DNA of 64,000 bases, from the NCBI GenBank assembly GCA_035079385.1, contig JAVHKY010000013.1, forward strand, positions 11,530,001 to 11,594,000, given 5' to 3'. Of this stretch, positions 1 to 9,985 are shown piece after piece. A model generated the notes under the pieces. The model was given only the letters and a program-made list of their open reading frames with translations. It was not told the origin of the DNA and made no database searches. How positions within the stretch are numbered: position 1 is the stretch's first letter; each line of letters opens with the position of its first letter. The stretch is from Aspidiotus rigidus. Taxonomy: Eukaryota; Arthropoda; Insecta; Hemiptera; Diaspididae. The position numbers were made by a program, and so were the translations under genes.

Positions 1-1740
1 CTGAAAACACCGGCCAACAATCTCGAAAATTTATCGACACTCCGTGCGAGAATTTACAGTGCAAAGGGAGGGAGTAAAAAAGAAAAAAAAATAGAGGTTT
101 AATAAAGATAAAAACAAAGTAAAACCGAAAAAACGATAGATAATAGATAAAGGTCGACATAGGTACATTCTTCTTCTTTCTGTTGATGTGAGCGTAATCT
201 CCAGAGAATACCGTCGCGTCGTATACGTTTACATGAGCGACGTATCTGTATCGTAAAGTCGAGCATAAAGTGCGCTATCTTCGTACAGCCAAAAAAAAAG
301 AAGAAAAAAGGCCACGTTACGTACTTATAATACAGTATATGTATATACACGGAAACGGAGCGCACCAGTTAACAGAATAAAAAGTGTACAGTACATTCGT
401 ATATAGTTTTTGTATACGTACACAACATTGGACGTACGTACGGTACGGAGGACACCTCTCCGCCCCCGACTGATGCTGCGCGAATAAAGTTTTCGGAATA
501 TCCATTCGGTGCTTGCGGATAGCCGGAAGTAACTGTCGCCCTCGCCTCAAGGGTGTTGTATACACTTTTCGCATGAAATAGCGTCTTGGGAAAGTGAAAG
601 AAAACAAGAAGAACAGAAAAGGAGGGAAAAAGTACGGCGACGAATGAGACAAGCGAAACAGAGACAGGAAAAAGAAGGAAGCAAGAAAGAACGAGAGAAA
701 TCTTACAAAGAATCTCGCAAAACTCCCTGTCCGGCAGTACTTTTTGCGCTATTGTTTTCCCAGGATACGGTTCTCGTTTTCTTCTTTTAAGTTCGAGGTG
801 TTTTCTCATATATTTTTCTGTACTTCGGACTTTTTTTTTTTTTTCCTCTCCTCTCTGTATACATAGAGCATATATGCAATGTTGCGCTATGCCATTTCTG
901 GCGGACACGGTATATTCATTTTGGTCTTTTGTTGATAAGATCCTTTTAGGTCGTTTTTTCTTTCCAGTAAGTTTTTCCGCCGTCTTCGCTCGAGGCTATC
1001 ACTTGCTGGCTGCTTGCTCGTCTGTATGTTACCGCGTACGCTATTTTGTACACTCTCGAATGCGCTCCATATATATCCGATAGTCTTCCGTTAATCCGAC
1101 ACGCTGGTACTTCTTTCCTCCATCGCTTTGCTGCTTTTTTATTTAGCGATACGATTTCTCAACCGTCGCATTTCTCGCGTCACCTGAGATCCACGTAGAG
1201 CTGTACAGCGGGCCTTCGTACATGTTCTGTACTAGTAATATCAATGGGTGAAAGTAAGGAGAGAACGTCCATCGGTCCTATGGACACTAGACCACGGTTT
1301 GAGTGAATCAGTAACGTGGTCAAGGAAGGCATACCAGACGGATACACACAGCGAGAGAAGTATATTGGATCAGACTGACAGACTGACAAAAAGCTCTCGT
1401 CTTCGTAGCAAGTTTAAACAGGGTACTTGTTATGGGAGATTATTCGAGCAAAACATATGACTCCGACCTGTTCAAGGATTTGAAATAGTTTCCACTTTCG
1501 AGCGATCTATGAGAAGAAGGATTTGGAAAAATTCAGACCATTAAGCTGCGTAGGGGGGGTTCCCTGAAAGATTTCAACCACCGAGTTGTAGATCAGAAAG
1601 AGGGTCTTTCCTGAAGACCCCAAACTACAATGTACTAGATTGCTAAGCTTTGTCCTAGAGACTTGACCTAGAAATTTGCGAGCCCGAGTTTCAGTTCCCC
1701 TGCCCGAAAATAAAGTATACCTTTCTATCATTTTACGCTG
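1..1740. other. Unique non-coding region, no gene seen
   Basis: AT-rich single-copy sequence with several purine or pyrimidine tracts, for example a T run near 830-845 and A/G-rich stretches near 600-700. The open frames here are short, overlap on both strands and show no recognisable domain. A short C/G-poor segment at 1500-1740 sits directly before the satellite array. I see no promoter, RNA gene or transposon ends that I could defend. Confidence 0.6.
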
Positions 1741-4415
1741 TGTGATGTCTCGACGACGTTCAAAGACGTCACAAGCAGATGATGTTACAAACTAATGACA
1801 TCACGGATGGAGATTACAACAGATTCAACAAATTTTAAAGACATCAAAAACTTAATGACATCACAGGCGAATTCAAGTTGATGACGTCTCAAACTGATGT
1901 CATTATGCATGGTGATGACGTCACAAGACGATTTGATAGACTTTCAAGACATCCCAAGATACATAAAGTAACAGGTAAATTCAAACTGATGACGTCATAA
2001 ACTTGACACTACAGACAAATTCAAGTTAATTTTGTCACAAACTAATGAAGGTGATGATGTCACAAGCAGATTTAACGGATTTTAAAAACATCGCAGGCTT
2101 AATGACGTAACTGATAAATTTAGGCTGATGACGTCACAAAGTAATGATATCAGGGATAGTGATGAAAATACAAGGAGATTCAATGGATTTTAAGGATGTT
2201 AAAAGCTTATTGACATCACAGGCAAATTCAAGTTGATGATGTTGCAAACTAATGACGTTATACATGGTGATGACGTCACTAGAAGATTTGATGGCATTTC
2301 AAGACATCACAAGATTAATGACGTAACAGGTAAATTTAAACTGATGATGTCACATGCTTGATGACATCACAGACAAATTGAAGCTGATCATGTCACAAAC
2401 TAATGACCTTATGCATGGTGATGACGTCATAAGTAGATTCAACAACTTTTAAAGACATCACAGCCAAATTCAAGCTCATGATGTCACAAGCTTGATGACA
2501 TCACAGACAAATTCAAGCTGATCATATCACAAATTAATGACCTTATGCATGGCTTGTACAAAACTCCATCACATACCAACAAATAAAAAAATTGGTTTGA
2601 ATCCAATAAAAATTATACAAGTAAATTGCATTGAAAATTAGAATTAGTTCTTGAAGTAGGTTAGTGAGATGTTAGTCACAGGAAATACAGAAATCGACAG
2701 AAATATACGTATTTGAACTGAGAGTGATGACGTCACAAGTAGATTTGACAACGTTTAAAAACATCACAGGCAAATTCAAGCTGATCATGTCACAAGCTTG
2801 ATGACATCACAGACGAATTCAAGCTGATCATGTCACAAACTAATGACATTATGCATGGTGATGACGTCACAAGTAGATTCAAGAACGTTTAAAGACATCA
2901 CAGGCAAATTCAAGCTGATCATGTCACAAACTAATGACATTATGCATGGTGATGACGACACAAGTAGATTAGACAACATTTAAAAACATCACACACAAAT
3001 TCAAGCTGATGACGTCACAAACTAATGATGTTGCGGATGGTAATGACGTCACAAGTTGATTCAACAGATTATAAAGACATCGCAGGCTTGTTGACAAAAC
3101 AAGTAAATTTAGGCTGATGTCATCACAAGCTTGATGAAATCACAGACAAATTCAAGCTGATCATGTCACAAACTAATGACATTATGCATGGTGATGACGA
3201 CACAAGTAGATTTGACAACATTTAAAAACATCACACACAAATTCAAGCTGATGACGTCACAAACTAATGATGTCACGGATGGTAATGACGTCACAAGTTG
3301 ATTCAACAGATTATAAAGACATTGCAGGCTTAATGACATAACAAGTAAATTTGGGCTGATGACGTCACAAACAAATGATGTCACAAGCTCAATGACATCA
3401 CAGACATATTCAAGCTGATCATATCACAAACTAATGACATTATGCTTGGTGACGATGTCACAAGTAGATTTAACAACGTTTAAAGACATCACAGGCAAAT
3501 TCAAGCTGATGACGTCACAAGCTTGATGACATCACAGACGAATTCAAGCTGATCATGTCACAAACTAATGACATTATGCATGGTGATGACGTCACAAGTA
3601 GATTCAACAAGGTTCAAAGACATCACAGACAAATTCAAGCTGATGTCATCACAAGCTTGATGACATCACAGACAAATTCAAGCCGATCATATATCACAAA
3701 CTAATGACGTTAAGCATGGTGATGACGTCACAAGTAGATTTGACGACGTTTAAAAACATCACACGCAAATTCAAGCTGATGACGTCAAAAACTAATGATG
3801 TCACGGATGGTAATGACGTCACAAATTGATTCAACAGATTATAAAGACATTGCAGGCTTGATGACAAAACAAGTAAATTTAGGCTGATGATGTCACAAAC
3901 AAATGACATCACAAACTCAATGACATCACAGACAAATTAAAGCTGATCATATCACAAACTAATGACATTATGCATGGTGATGACATCACAAGTAGATTCA
4001 ACAAGGTTTAAAGACATTACAGGCATATTCAAGCTGATGACATCACAAGCTTGAGGACATCACAGACGAATTGAAGCTGATCATGTCACAAACTAATGAC
4101 GTTAAGCATGGTGATGACGTGACAAGTAGATTTGACAACGTTTAAAAACATCACACGTAAATGCAAGCTGATGACGTCACAAACTAATGATGTCACGGAT
4201 GGTAATGACGTCATAAGCTGATTGAACAGATTTTAAAGACATCGTAGGCTTAATGACGTAACAAGTAAATTTAGTCTGATGACGTCATAAACAAATGATG
4301 TCACAAGCTCAATGACATCACAGACGAATTCAAGCTGATCATATCACAAACTAATGGCATTATGCATGGTGATGACGTCACAAGTAGATTTGACAACGTT
4401 TAAAAACATCGACTT
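1741..4415. repeat. Satellite A, array 1 (TGACGTCA-rich)
   Basis: Tandem, diverged repeats built from subunits of roughly 45-50 bp. They combine into units of about 91-96 bp, with longer variants near 145 and 240 bp. Each unit carries blocks such as TGATGACGTCACAA, ACTAATGACATTATGCATGG and AAATTCAAGCTGATCATGTC. The perfect palindrome TGACGTCA, or a one-base variant of it, recurs in most subunits. Neighbouring copies differ by scattered substitutions, so the array is old or slowly homogenised. The same family forms a second array at 12781-15050. Open frames inside it are by-products of the repeat. The array is interrupted at about 2546-2702 by non-satellite sequence and stops at about 4415. 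Confidence 0.95.
2546..2702. other. Non-satellite segment interrupting satellite A
   Basis: About 155 bp of AT-rich sequence lacking the TGACGTCA subunits, with satellite on both sides. It replaces part of a unit rather than adding cleanly to it, because the left flank stops in GCATGG and the right flank resumes at GTGATGACGTCAC. It could be a small insertion or a remnant of the pre-satellite sequence. I found no terminal repeats or coding potential. Confidence 0.5.
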
Positions 4416-4649
4416 CCACGACTTGCAGGCTATGAGAGAATATTAAGACTTTTGTGATGATGTATTTGCGGACAAAAATCACTCAAATCATTGATCAAAT
4501 GAGTTTATGAACTATTTTTAACAGGAATGGGAAAAAAATCAAGAATATGAATTTCTGTGCAAGACTTTTATCGCATACTCGTGAGTCTGATTTTCATCTT
4601 AGTAGTACTCGCTTTACTTTGGTCTTACGGCAAAGGAACAGATCCGGCA

Positions 4650-4920
4650 CTTTCCACAAGGAATTGATGACGATGAAACACATGGCCAAAGTAGATGAAA
4701 TCAATTTGAACATCGATCTCATGGTTCGCAGGAAAATCACTACCCCTCTTGAATCTTGACAGTAGGAGTACCGTATCAGGCTCCTGTTTCTGGGCTGTGT
4801 CCCTCGCCCTTTCGGCTTTCGTTTAGCGTTCTACAATGGATTCTTCGTCAAGTTCAAGGACCTTGTTCCGCTGGTGAGAAGAATGAGGTGTATAAGGTGG
4901 AATGTAGTGAATGTTCGCAC
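4650..4920 (+). pseudogene. Penelope-like element fragment (PLE-3), RT thumb to endonuclease start
   Basis: Two frames together resemble the better PLE copy at 41.2-42.7 kb. The first reads FHKELMTMKHMAKV and then DLMVRRKIT, aligning with FKKELLTIKHLARV and DVMVRRKVT of that copy. After a frame break, the sequence encodes a degraded AFYN...VK...KDLVP segment and then GEKNEVYKVECSEC, which matches the start of the GIY-YIG endonuclease domain. The fragment lacks the catalytic YVDD region and the YIG half of the endonuclease, so it is dead. It lies just after satellite A, separated by about 230 bp of unassigned sequence (4416-4649). Confidence 0.8.
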
Positions 4921-5560
4921 CATACTCCGACTTTCTTATCACACGTCGCTATTTGAGGTCTGAGTAAGAATCACAAAATTAACGGTGTCCATCTATAGAC
5001 TCATATTTTGTCGTACAGTGCACCATAATTATAGGTACGGATTCGTACAACGCCGAGACAATTCTTCTCAAAAGCCGGTGAATATTTAAATTAGATAATT
5101 AACGAAATTGTTTTTCGAAATACCAGGAAAGGATAGAGAGGAAAAATCGCACGAAAGAAAATGCGTCGACATTTAAAACGGAAAACATTAGACGCTCTCT
5201 GCCTTCTCGGGTAAAATGCTAATAACTTTTCGCCATCGAAACGCGGCGCGGCGGCGATACCGAGTAAAGAGCCAAAAAGCCGTGCAGTGGACACTTTGAT
5301 TCTTTATGCAAATGCGATTTTCTTGCGAACTGCGTTCCGTCTCGTCGCAACTCATCGAAACGATAACCAAAAACCTCGAACGCTCACCGCCACGCCACCG
5401 TCCCCTCGATAGAGATATTACCTCCGACTAATTACCTAAGCGTTAAACGTCATTGAATTAATTTACCAGAACAGAAATTACCTCACCTTATCGAGCAAAA
5501 GCTCTCGAAAGCTGTACTGCGGTCTACACCGGATTCGTTTTACCCTACTTTTGTAACGAT
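4921..5560. promoter_or_regulatory. Candidate conserved non-coding block with POU octamer and TAATTA sites
   Basis: Between about 5090 and 5500 the sequence is single copy and higher in CpG. It holds clustered site-like motifs: the octamer ATGCAAAT near 5308, TAATTA and ATTAATTTA motifs near 5425-5465, and a GC-rich core (AACGCGGCGCGGCGGCG) near 5240. The open frames there do not look like protein. The texture resembles conserved enhancer blocks in insect developmental loci, but conservation cannot be shown from one sequence. Confidence 0.3.
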
Positions 5561-6810
5561 ACTTAATGACTTCCGTTTTTTTTTTTTTTTTTTACGGCGA
5601 ATTTCCTCTGCACTTTGCTTTGTCGACGTCGTCCAAGCTGTACCACAGCATACTTCTCTCTTCCTTTTTTTCTTTTTTTTTCTTAATTTTTAATTGCGAA
5701 GGAAACTTTTTTTTTCGTATCTCTTTCCAGTTGATTTTTTTTTTCGTTCTTTAATTTTAGGTGTGTTTTTTAATTTTCTCCACCGCGTTTGGCATTCCAA
5801 TTCTACTAATTTCGGTGCTCATTCATTCTACCAGATTTATGTTTTATCGTTTTACAGACTGAGGAAAACGCAACGATAAACAAGGACGTGAAATGAGATC
5901 TGGCAAGCATTGTAACTAAATTGTATTTTTTCTGGTGAAAATCTACCTACAATATTGTAACAGACTAACGATTTCATAGTTTCAAGACACAGGAAGTTTT
6001 GGGTAGTCACGTACTGAATTATTTTCTTTATACCTGAATCACAATCACTAAAAGGCGAACGACAACATTTGCATACATTTGGTGCGGCATCTTTATGAAA
6101 AAGTGAGACCTCGGTCACGACTCTACCTATTTTTGGAGCCTCACGGTTATAGTGACAAACAATGACGCACGCAAAACCAACAGCCATAGTACTTGTGTGA
6201 CTAGAAAAAAGAATATACACTTGGCCAGGTAGACGTTGCAAAATTTGAAGCGAACAAAATGATGATGTGCTACAGAAAACCTCCTAAAGTCTTTAAACAG
6301 AAATAAAACAGTCGATCTAAGGTAATAAAGAGTTAGAAAGTTCACAGAGGTAGGTAGATCACGGGAGTTCTTTTTTTTTTTTCGAACTTCCTTTCCCGAA
6401 AATTTTAGGAATAATTTTATTCATAAACGTGACTACGCACCATACAATCTTTTAATCATAATCGCTGGTCACGATAACAAAGCGATGGCTGAATTTTGAT
6501 TAGCAAAGGTTCATGGTTTTATCAAAATCGTACACCTTCTACGGACGCAATTGTATATAGCAGCTTGCTCCCACAGCGGGAATTATCATTAGCTTGTCCT
6601 CACAGTTTGTAAGAGGATCTCTTTTGCACAATAAAGCGTAAAATGAGTTCTCTATTGCTTTATCTTGAAAATTTTCTCTGATATTGAATTCAAATTTTAT
6701 TCCTTGAATCTTTTCTCTTTCTGAGGAAGAGACTTTGACTACCACTGGAGTCCTGGACTGGCATAGGTTGGAAATCGTGAAAACCCTTCTTAGTTTGAAC
6801 ACACATGAAC
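5561..6810. other. Unique region with poly-T tracts and unassigned minus-strand ORFs
   Basis: Starts with long T-rich tracts (5575-5593 and 5660-5750). Two minus-strand frames of 129 and 87 codons (6241 to 5852, and 6802 to 6539) have no domain I can recognise. The second has a slightly protein-like composition but no splice context that I trust. No RNA gene was seen. Confidence 0.45.
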
Positions 6811-7118
6811 AAATTTAAAATTTTTGGATTCTAGAAGTATTTTAGACTCCACATACAGTGCCATTTGCCGGTTTTCGATATTACCTCTCATTATTGCACA
6901 ATACTCACGTTTAGTTACCGCGGTTTGTTGCGACGCGTAACGTATCTTATCAAGCCACGACATATGAAAGCGCGAGAAGGTACACTTGCTTGTCGCAATG
7001 AAGCGCGGGAAGTGAACACGAGTATTGCAGAATAACGAGAGGAGTTGCCAAATGATGGCAAATAGTTCTGTATCAAGCATCCAAAATACTTCTAGAAATA
7101 CCTTCGAAAGGCAAATTT
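6811..7118. mobile_element. Palindromic MITE, copy 1
   Basis: The two halves of this roughly 300-bp segment are imperfect inverted repeats. CTAGAAGTATTTT near 6831 is mirrored by AAAATACTTCTAG near 7083, and GCCATTTGCC, CCTCTCATTATT and CAATACTC on the left have inverted partners on the right. The centre carries CACGTTTAGTTACCGCG followed by TTGTTGCG and CGTAAC. The same core occurs in the palindromic element at 38699-39078, which supports one MITE family with long arms and no transposase. Terminal bases and target duplication are uncertain. Confidence 0.7.
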
Positions 7119-7604
7119 TATTTCTTTCGGCCTAGTTTTCAGCATTTCTAGTCTCATATGACATTAAAAAATGTACTGGAATCCCTGTATTTTTCTCCCT
7201 CTTCCCCCTCTCTGGCTTGGCCCAGTGTTCAAGGCAGATTTCCCAACCGTAATTTGTGACGATACAATAGTTTTATTTTTATTCCCTGCAGAGTGTTTCC
7301 TTTTAAAGAAGTGCATGTCTATTGCAAAAGTTTGAAAGTCCATGCATGTAATCTTCGCTCATTCACCTCCTTCCTTTGTCTAATATAAGCGTAATGATAA
7401 GCTTAACAGCTTACTGGCTCACTTGCTCTCTCGTTCGCTCTTCCTCTAAAACCAGTACAAGCACAGTCAACTGTAAGTTAGGTTGACTAGTTGATCTTCT
7501 TAGCCTAAAATAAATTTTTGTATACTTCATATTCGAATAAGAAAAGGGTTTAGCAAAAATTTTTCAAGTTCCACGTCTAGAAGGGGAGGAGATACCGATA
7601 TACC
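7119..7604. other. Unique non-coding spacer
   Basis: Single-copy AT-rich sequence with pyrimidine-rich patches (for example near 7195-7215 and 7425-7445). No coding frame, repeat or RNA structure stands out. It leads directly into the mitochondrial insert. Confidence 0.5.
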
Positions 7605-8500
7605 CACATATCAATTTTTTTACATTATATAAATTTTTATCAATTAATAGAATTTATAATTTATTTTTTTAAATTATGTAAAATATCATTCTAATTTCTT
7701 TTTGTATCAGGATTTTATTAGAACTTTATTTATAAAATTATTTTAATAAATAATAATTTAATAAAGAAAATTCATTCAATTAAATCATTAATATTTATAA
7801 ATTAAATTATTGAATTAAAATTACAAATTTATTTCTCAATTTGTTATTTAAAATTATTTATAATATTGAAATTGATTTATTGGAAATTTTAATAATAAAA
7901 ATTTAAAATTAATATAAAAATTAATATTATAATAATATAAAATTTTATTTATGAATGTAACTAAAATTTTTGTTTATGGGGTTTATTAAACACATATTTT
8001 AATGATTTAAAAATTAAATATTTATAATATTCTGCTCAATGATTTTAATAATTAAATCGCTGTAATATATATTCATTATACAAAGGTAGCAAAATAGTTA
8101 GTATTTCAATTGAATACTGGAATGAATGAATAAATAAAATATAATGATTTCATTTAATTAAAATATAAAAATTATTATTAAATTAAAAAACATTTAATAT
8201 TTATTAAAGACAAAAAGACCTTCAAAATTTTATTGGGGAGGTTGACAAAAAATAAATTTTTCTATTTTCCTTTTCTATAAATATAAAATTACACTAAGGA
8301 TAACAGGATAGTTTGATAAAATGTTTTTAATCCTTTACCTCGATGTTGAATATTAATATTATATTAAAACAAATTTATATAATTTAATCTGTTCGATTAA
8401 AATTGTATTACATAATATGAGTTTAGATCGATGTAAATTAGATTGGATTGAATCTTAATTATAATTCATATTATTGTATGAAAGGGTGAAATATGATTTA
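7605..8500 (+). pseudogene. rrnL (NUMT): NUMT: nuclear copy of mitochondrial large-subunit (16S) rRNA
   Basis: Several universally conserved lrRNA signatures appear in order on the plus strand. AATCGCTGTAATATAT and then TACAAAGGTAGCAAAATA sit at about 8055-8097, and TGGAATGAATGAAT near 8120. AAGACAAAAAGACCTTC sits at about 8207, and ACTAAGGATAACAGGAT near 8294. CCTCGATGTTGAATATTAA follows near 8339, then CTGTTCGATTAAAATTG, GAGTTTAGATCGATGTAAA and GTATGAAAGG near 8390-8484. This is domains III-V of insect mitochondrial lrRNA; the preceding 450 bp has the very AT-rich texture of domains I-II. The flanks are nuclear repeats and unique DNA, so it is a nuclear insert. It is not functional rRNA for this compartment. 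The 5' boundary is approximate. Confidence 0.9.
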
Positions 8501-8672
8501 TAAATAAATGATTTAATATTTAATCTGAAAATCATTTTAAAATAATAAAATTATTTTTATTCAATTATTTTAGAATAATTTATTTATAAATCATATTTAA
8601 TCCTTTCATACAACAGTATGAAATTATAATATTAAGATTAAATCCAATCTAATTTACATCGATCTAAACTCA
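8418..8672. repeat. Inverted duplication of the lrRNA 3' end (palindrome ending the NUMT)
   Basis: The block from about 8419 (GAGTTTAGATCGATG) to the centre near 8545 is repeated in reverse complement up to about 8671 (CATCGATCTAAACTC). The landmark GTATGAAAGG near 8476 is mirrored by CCTTTCATAC near 8602. The arms are about 125 bp with small differences, and the central 20-30 bp is AT-only. The right arm is therefore a second, reversed copy of the same mitochondrial segment and abuts nuclear DNA at 8672. Confidence 0.9.
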
Positions 8673-9308
8673 AATTTTTCTTCACATCACGCTCTGATTC
8701 TCTGTGAGGATTGAAATCCAAAATCATCCTGTGATGACGTCACACTCTCCTGCTTGTACTTTCCAGCGATGTTCGGCTCTGATGATGTCGTGTCCCCATG
8801 CTGGTAATTTTTTAAAGTCCCTCGCCTATCTTCTTGTAACCACCTAAGTACATCGATGATGTCACGTCATTCATCAACTCGTATTTTTTCTTGACAATCA
8901 ATTACCCAGGCTTGAACTATGTTCTTAGTAAGAAATTGCGTCTTGTCTCAAAGATATTCAGCCTGAAATCCTCCTGTTGGTCTAGCTTTGTTTAGTTGTA
9001 AGCTGTCTCTTGGCCCAAAAGAGAAATCTAGCTCAAGACACCATAGTTGTAGACTGCCTCGAAGGTACAATCTCATTCTTCTTCCGGGCTCACCTTTATG
9101 TGTACAGAGGTTCATAGCTTCGAATTTTTCCAAATCGTCCTTCTACAAAAGGTCGGAATTTGAAATTTCTCTCAAGTCCCTAAAATAGGTCGAGGCCATG
9201 AGAAGATTTAACCTATAGCTCGAAAATAGTCCGAATATAAAGAGTCAGCTTGAAATGCCTCTCTGAGCCTAGCTCATGTTTAGCCTACGATTTCACCCTA
9301 GTCTACGG
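8673..9308. other. Spacer with isolated TGACGTCA site
   Basis: Contains GTGATGACGTCACAC near 8732 and the related TGATGTCACGTCA near 8860, both reminiscent of the satellite A core but not in tandem. The rest is unassigned. Short frames on both strands overlap and have no recognisable content. Confidence 0.5.
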
Positions 9309-9476
9309 TGGCAGACGGACTCGCTAAGGCGCTATTGGCGATTGCGTGGCAGGAGCGCCAATTTTTTAACCTCCTCACTCCAAATTCCTTTTTTCTTTCT
9401 TCTTTCCTCCCGAGGGGTGCTATACTCCGGGGGCGCAACTGAAGATCGCCAGGTAGCGAGATGGGCGAGTCCGCCA
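9309..9476. mobile_element. Small inverted-repeat element (MITE-like)
   Basis: The left end TGGCAGACGGACTCGC is the imperfect reverse complement of the right end GCGAGTCCGCCA, and inner blocks (TTGGCGAT against ATCGCCAG) continue the symmetry. The element is about 168 bp, GC-richer than its surroundings, with a pyrimidine-rich middle. No clear target duplication is visible, so its class is unassigned. Confidence 0.5.
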
Positions 9477-9735
9477 TTGCTAGAGTTATAGCTTAGCTTA
9501 AAGGGTTCACAGCTTTAAAATTTTTTCACTTCTCAGAGGTCTCCATTTTTTCAACTCGTTCTTTTTGAGAGGTTCATGCAGCTTAAAGTTTTCTCGAATC
9601 CCCTTAGCAGAAAGTCAAAGGCGAGTATTTTTTTAAATTTTAAAACGATAGAGATCATCGTTGACGTCACAAAGAACGAACGCAGACACTTCCTGAGGAT
9701 ACACCCCCACCCCCGATAATCTACGAGCATTTAAT
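9477..9735. other. Unassigned spacer
   Basis: Low-complexity T/C-rich spacer with no coding or repeat signal that I can support. Confidence 0.4.
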
Positions 9736-9985
9736 ACTACCCGAAATGGCGTCGACATAATATTTGAAATCGACCTCACGTCGACATCAACATGAGGTCG
9801 ATATAGGGTCGACAAGTGTCTACTCCAATTCGACTTTTTTCTCACGTAGATTGCAGGTCAGTTTCGAGTTGACTTCTCCAAATTTTCTACCCGCGTCGAT
9901 TTCAGGGCGACTTGTAGTTCTCTGGAATTGTACGTTGGTCGACTTAGAATCGACCTCAATATCACTAGGATGTTCCCTTTGATTT
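9736..9985. repeat. Satellite B fragment
   Basis: A short stretch dense in TCGAC and GTCGA. It contains modules found in the large satellite B arrays: CGACTTCTCCAAATTTTC-like sequence near 9870 and TAGTTCTCTGGAATTGTACG near 9914. Orientation matches the arrays at 48.7 and 55.6 kb. Only about two diverged monomers are present. Confidence 0.8.

Noticed and set aside
369..908. 179-codon minus-strand frame near the window start
   Set aside because: Lys- and Phe-rich blocks mirror A/T and purine tracts, and overlapping frames of similar quality exist on the same strand.
1741..4415. CTGATGA words in satellite A as hammerhead ribozymes
   Set aside because: The GAAA half of the core is absent; the sequence after CTGATGA is CGTCACAA and no stem II with GAAA can be drawn.
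5852..6241. Minus-strand frame with an N-terminal CVIVCHYNR resembling a THAP zinc finger
   Set aside because: The downstream tryptophan, second Cys-His pair and AVPTIF box of THAP domains are not visible, so the similarity is too short to call.
7605..8672. A genuine mitochondrial contig
   Set aside because: Only lrRNA is present. It ends in a palindrome rather than tRNA-Leu and nad1, and both flanks are nuclear-type sequence.
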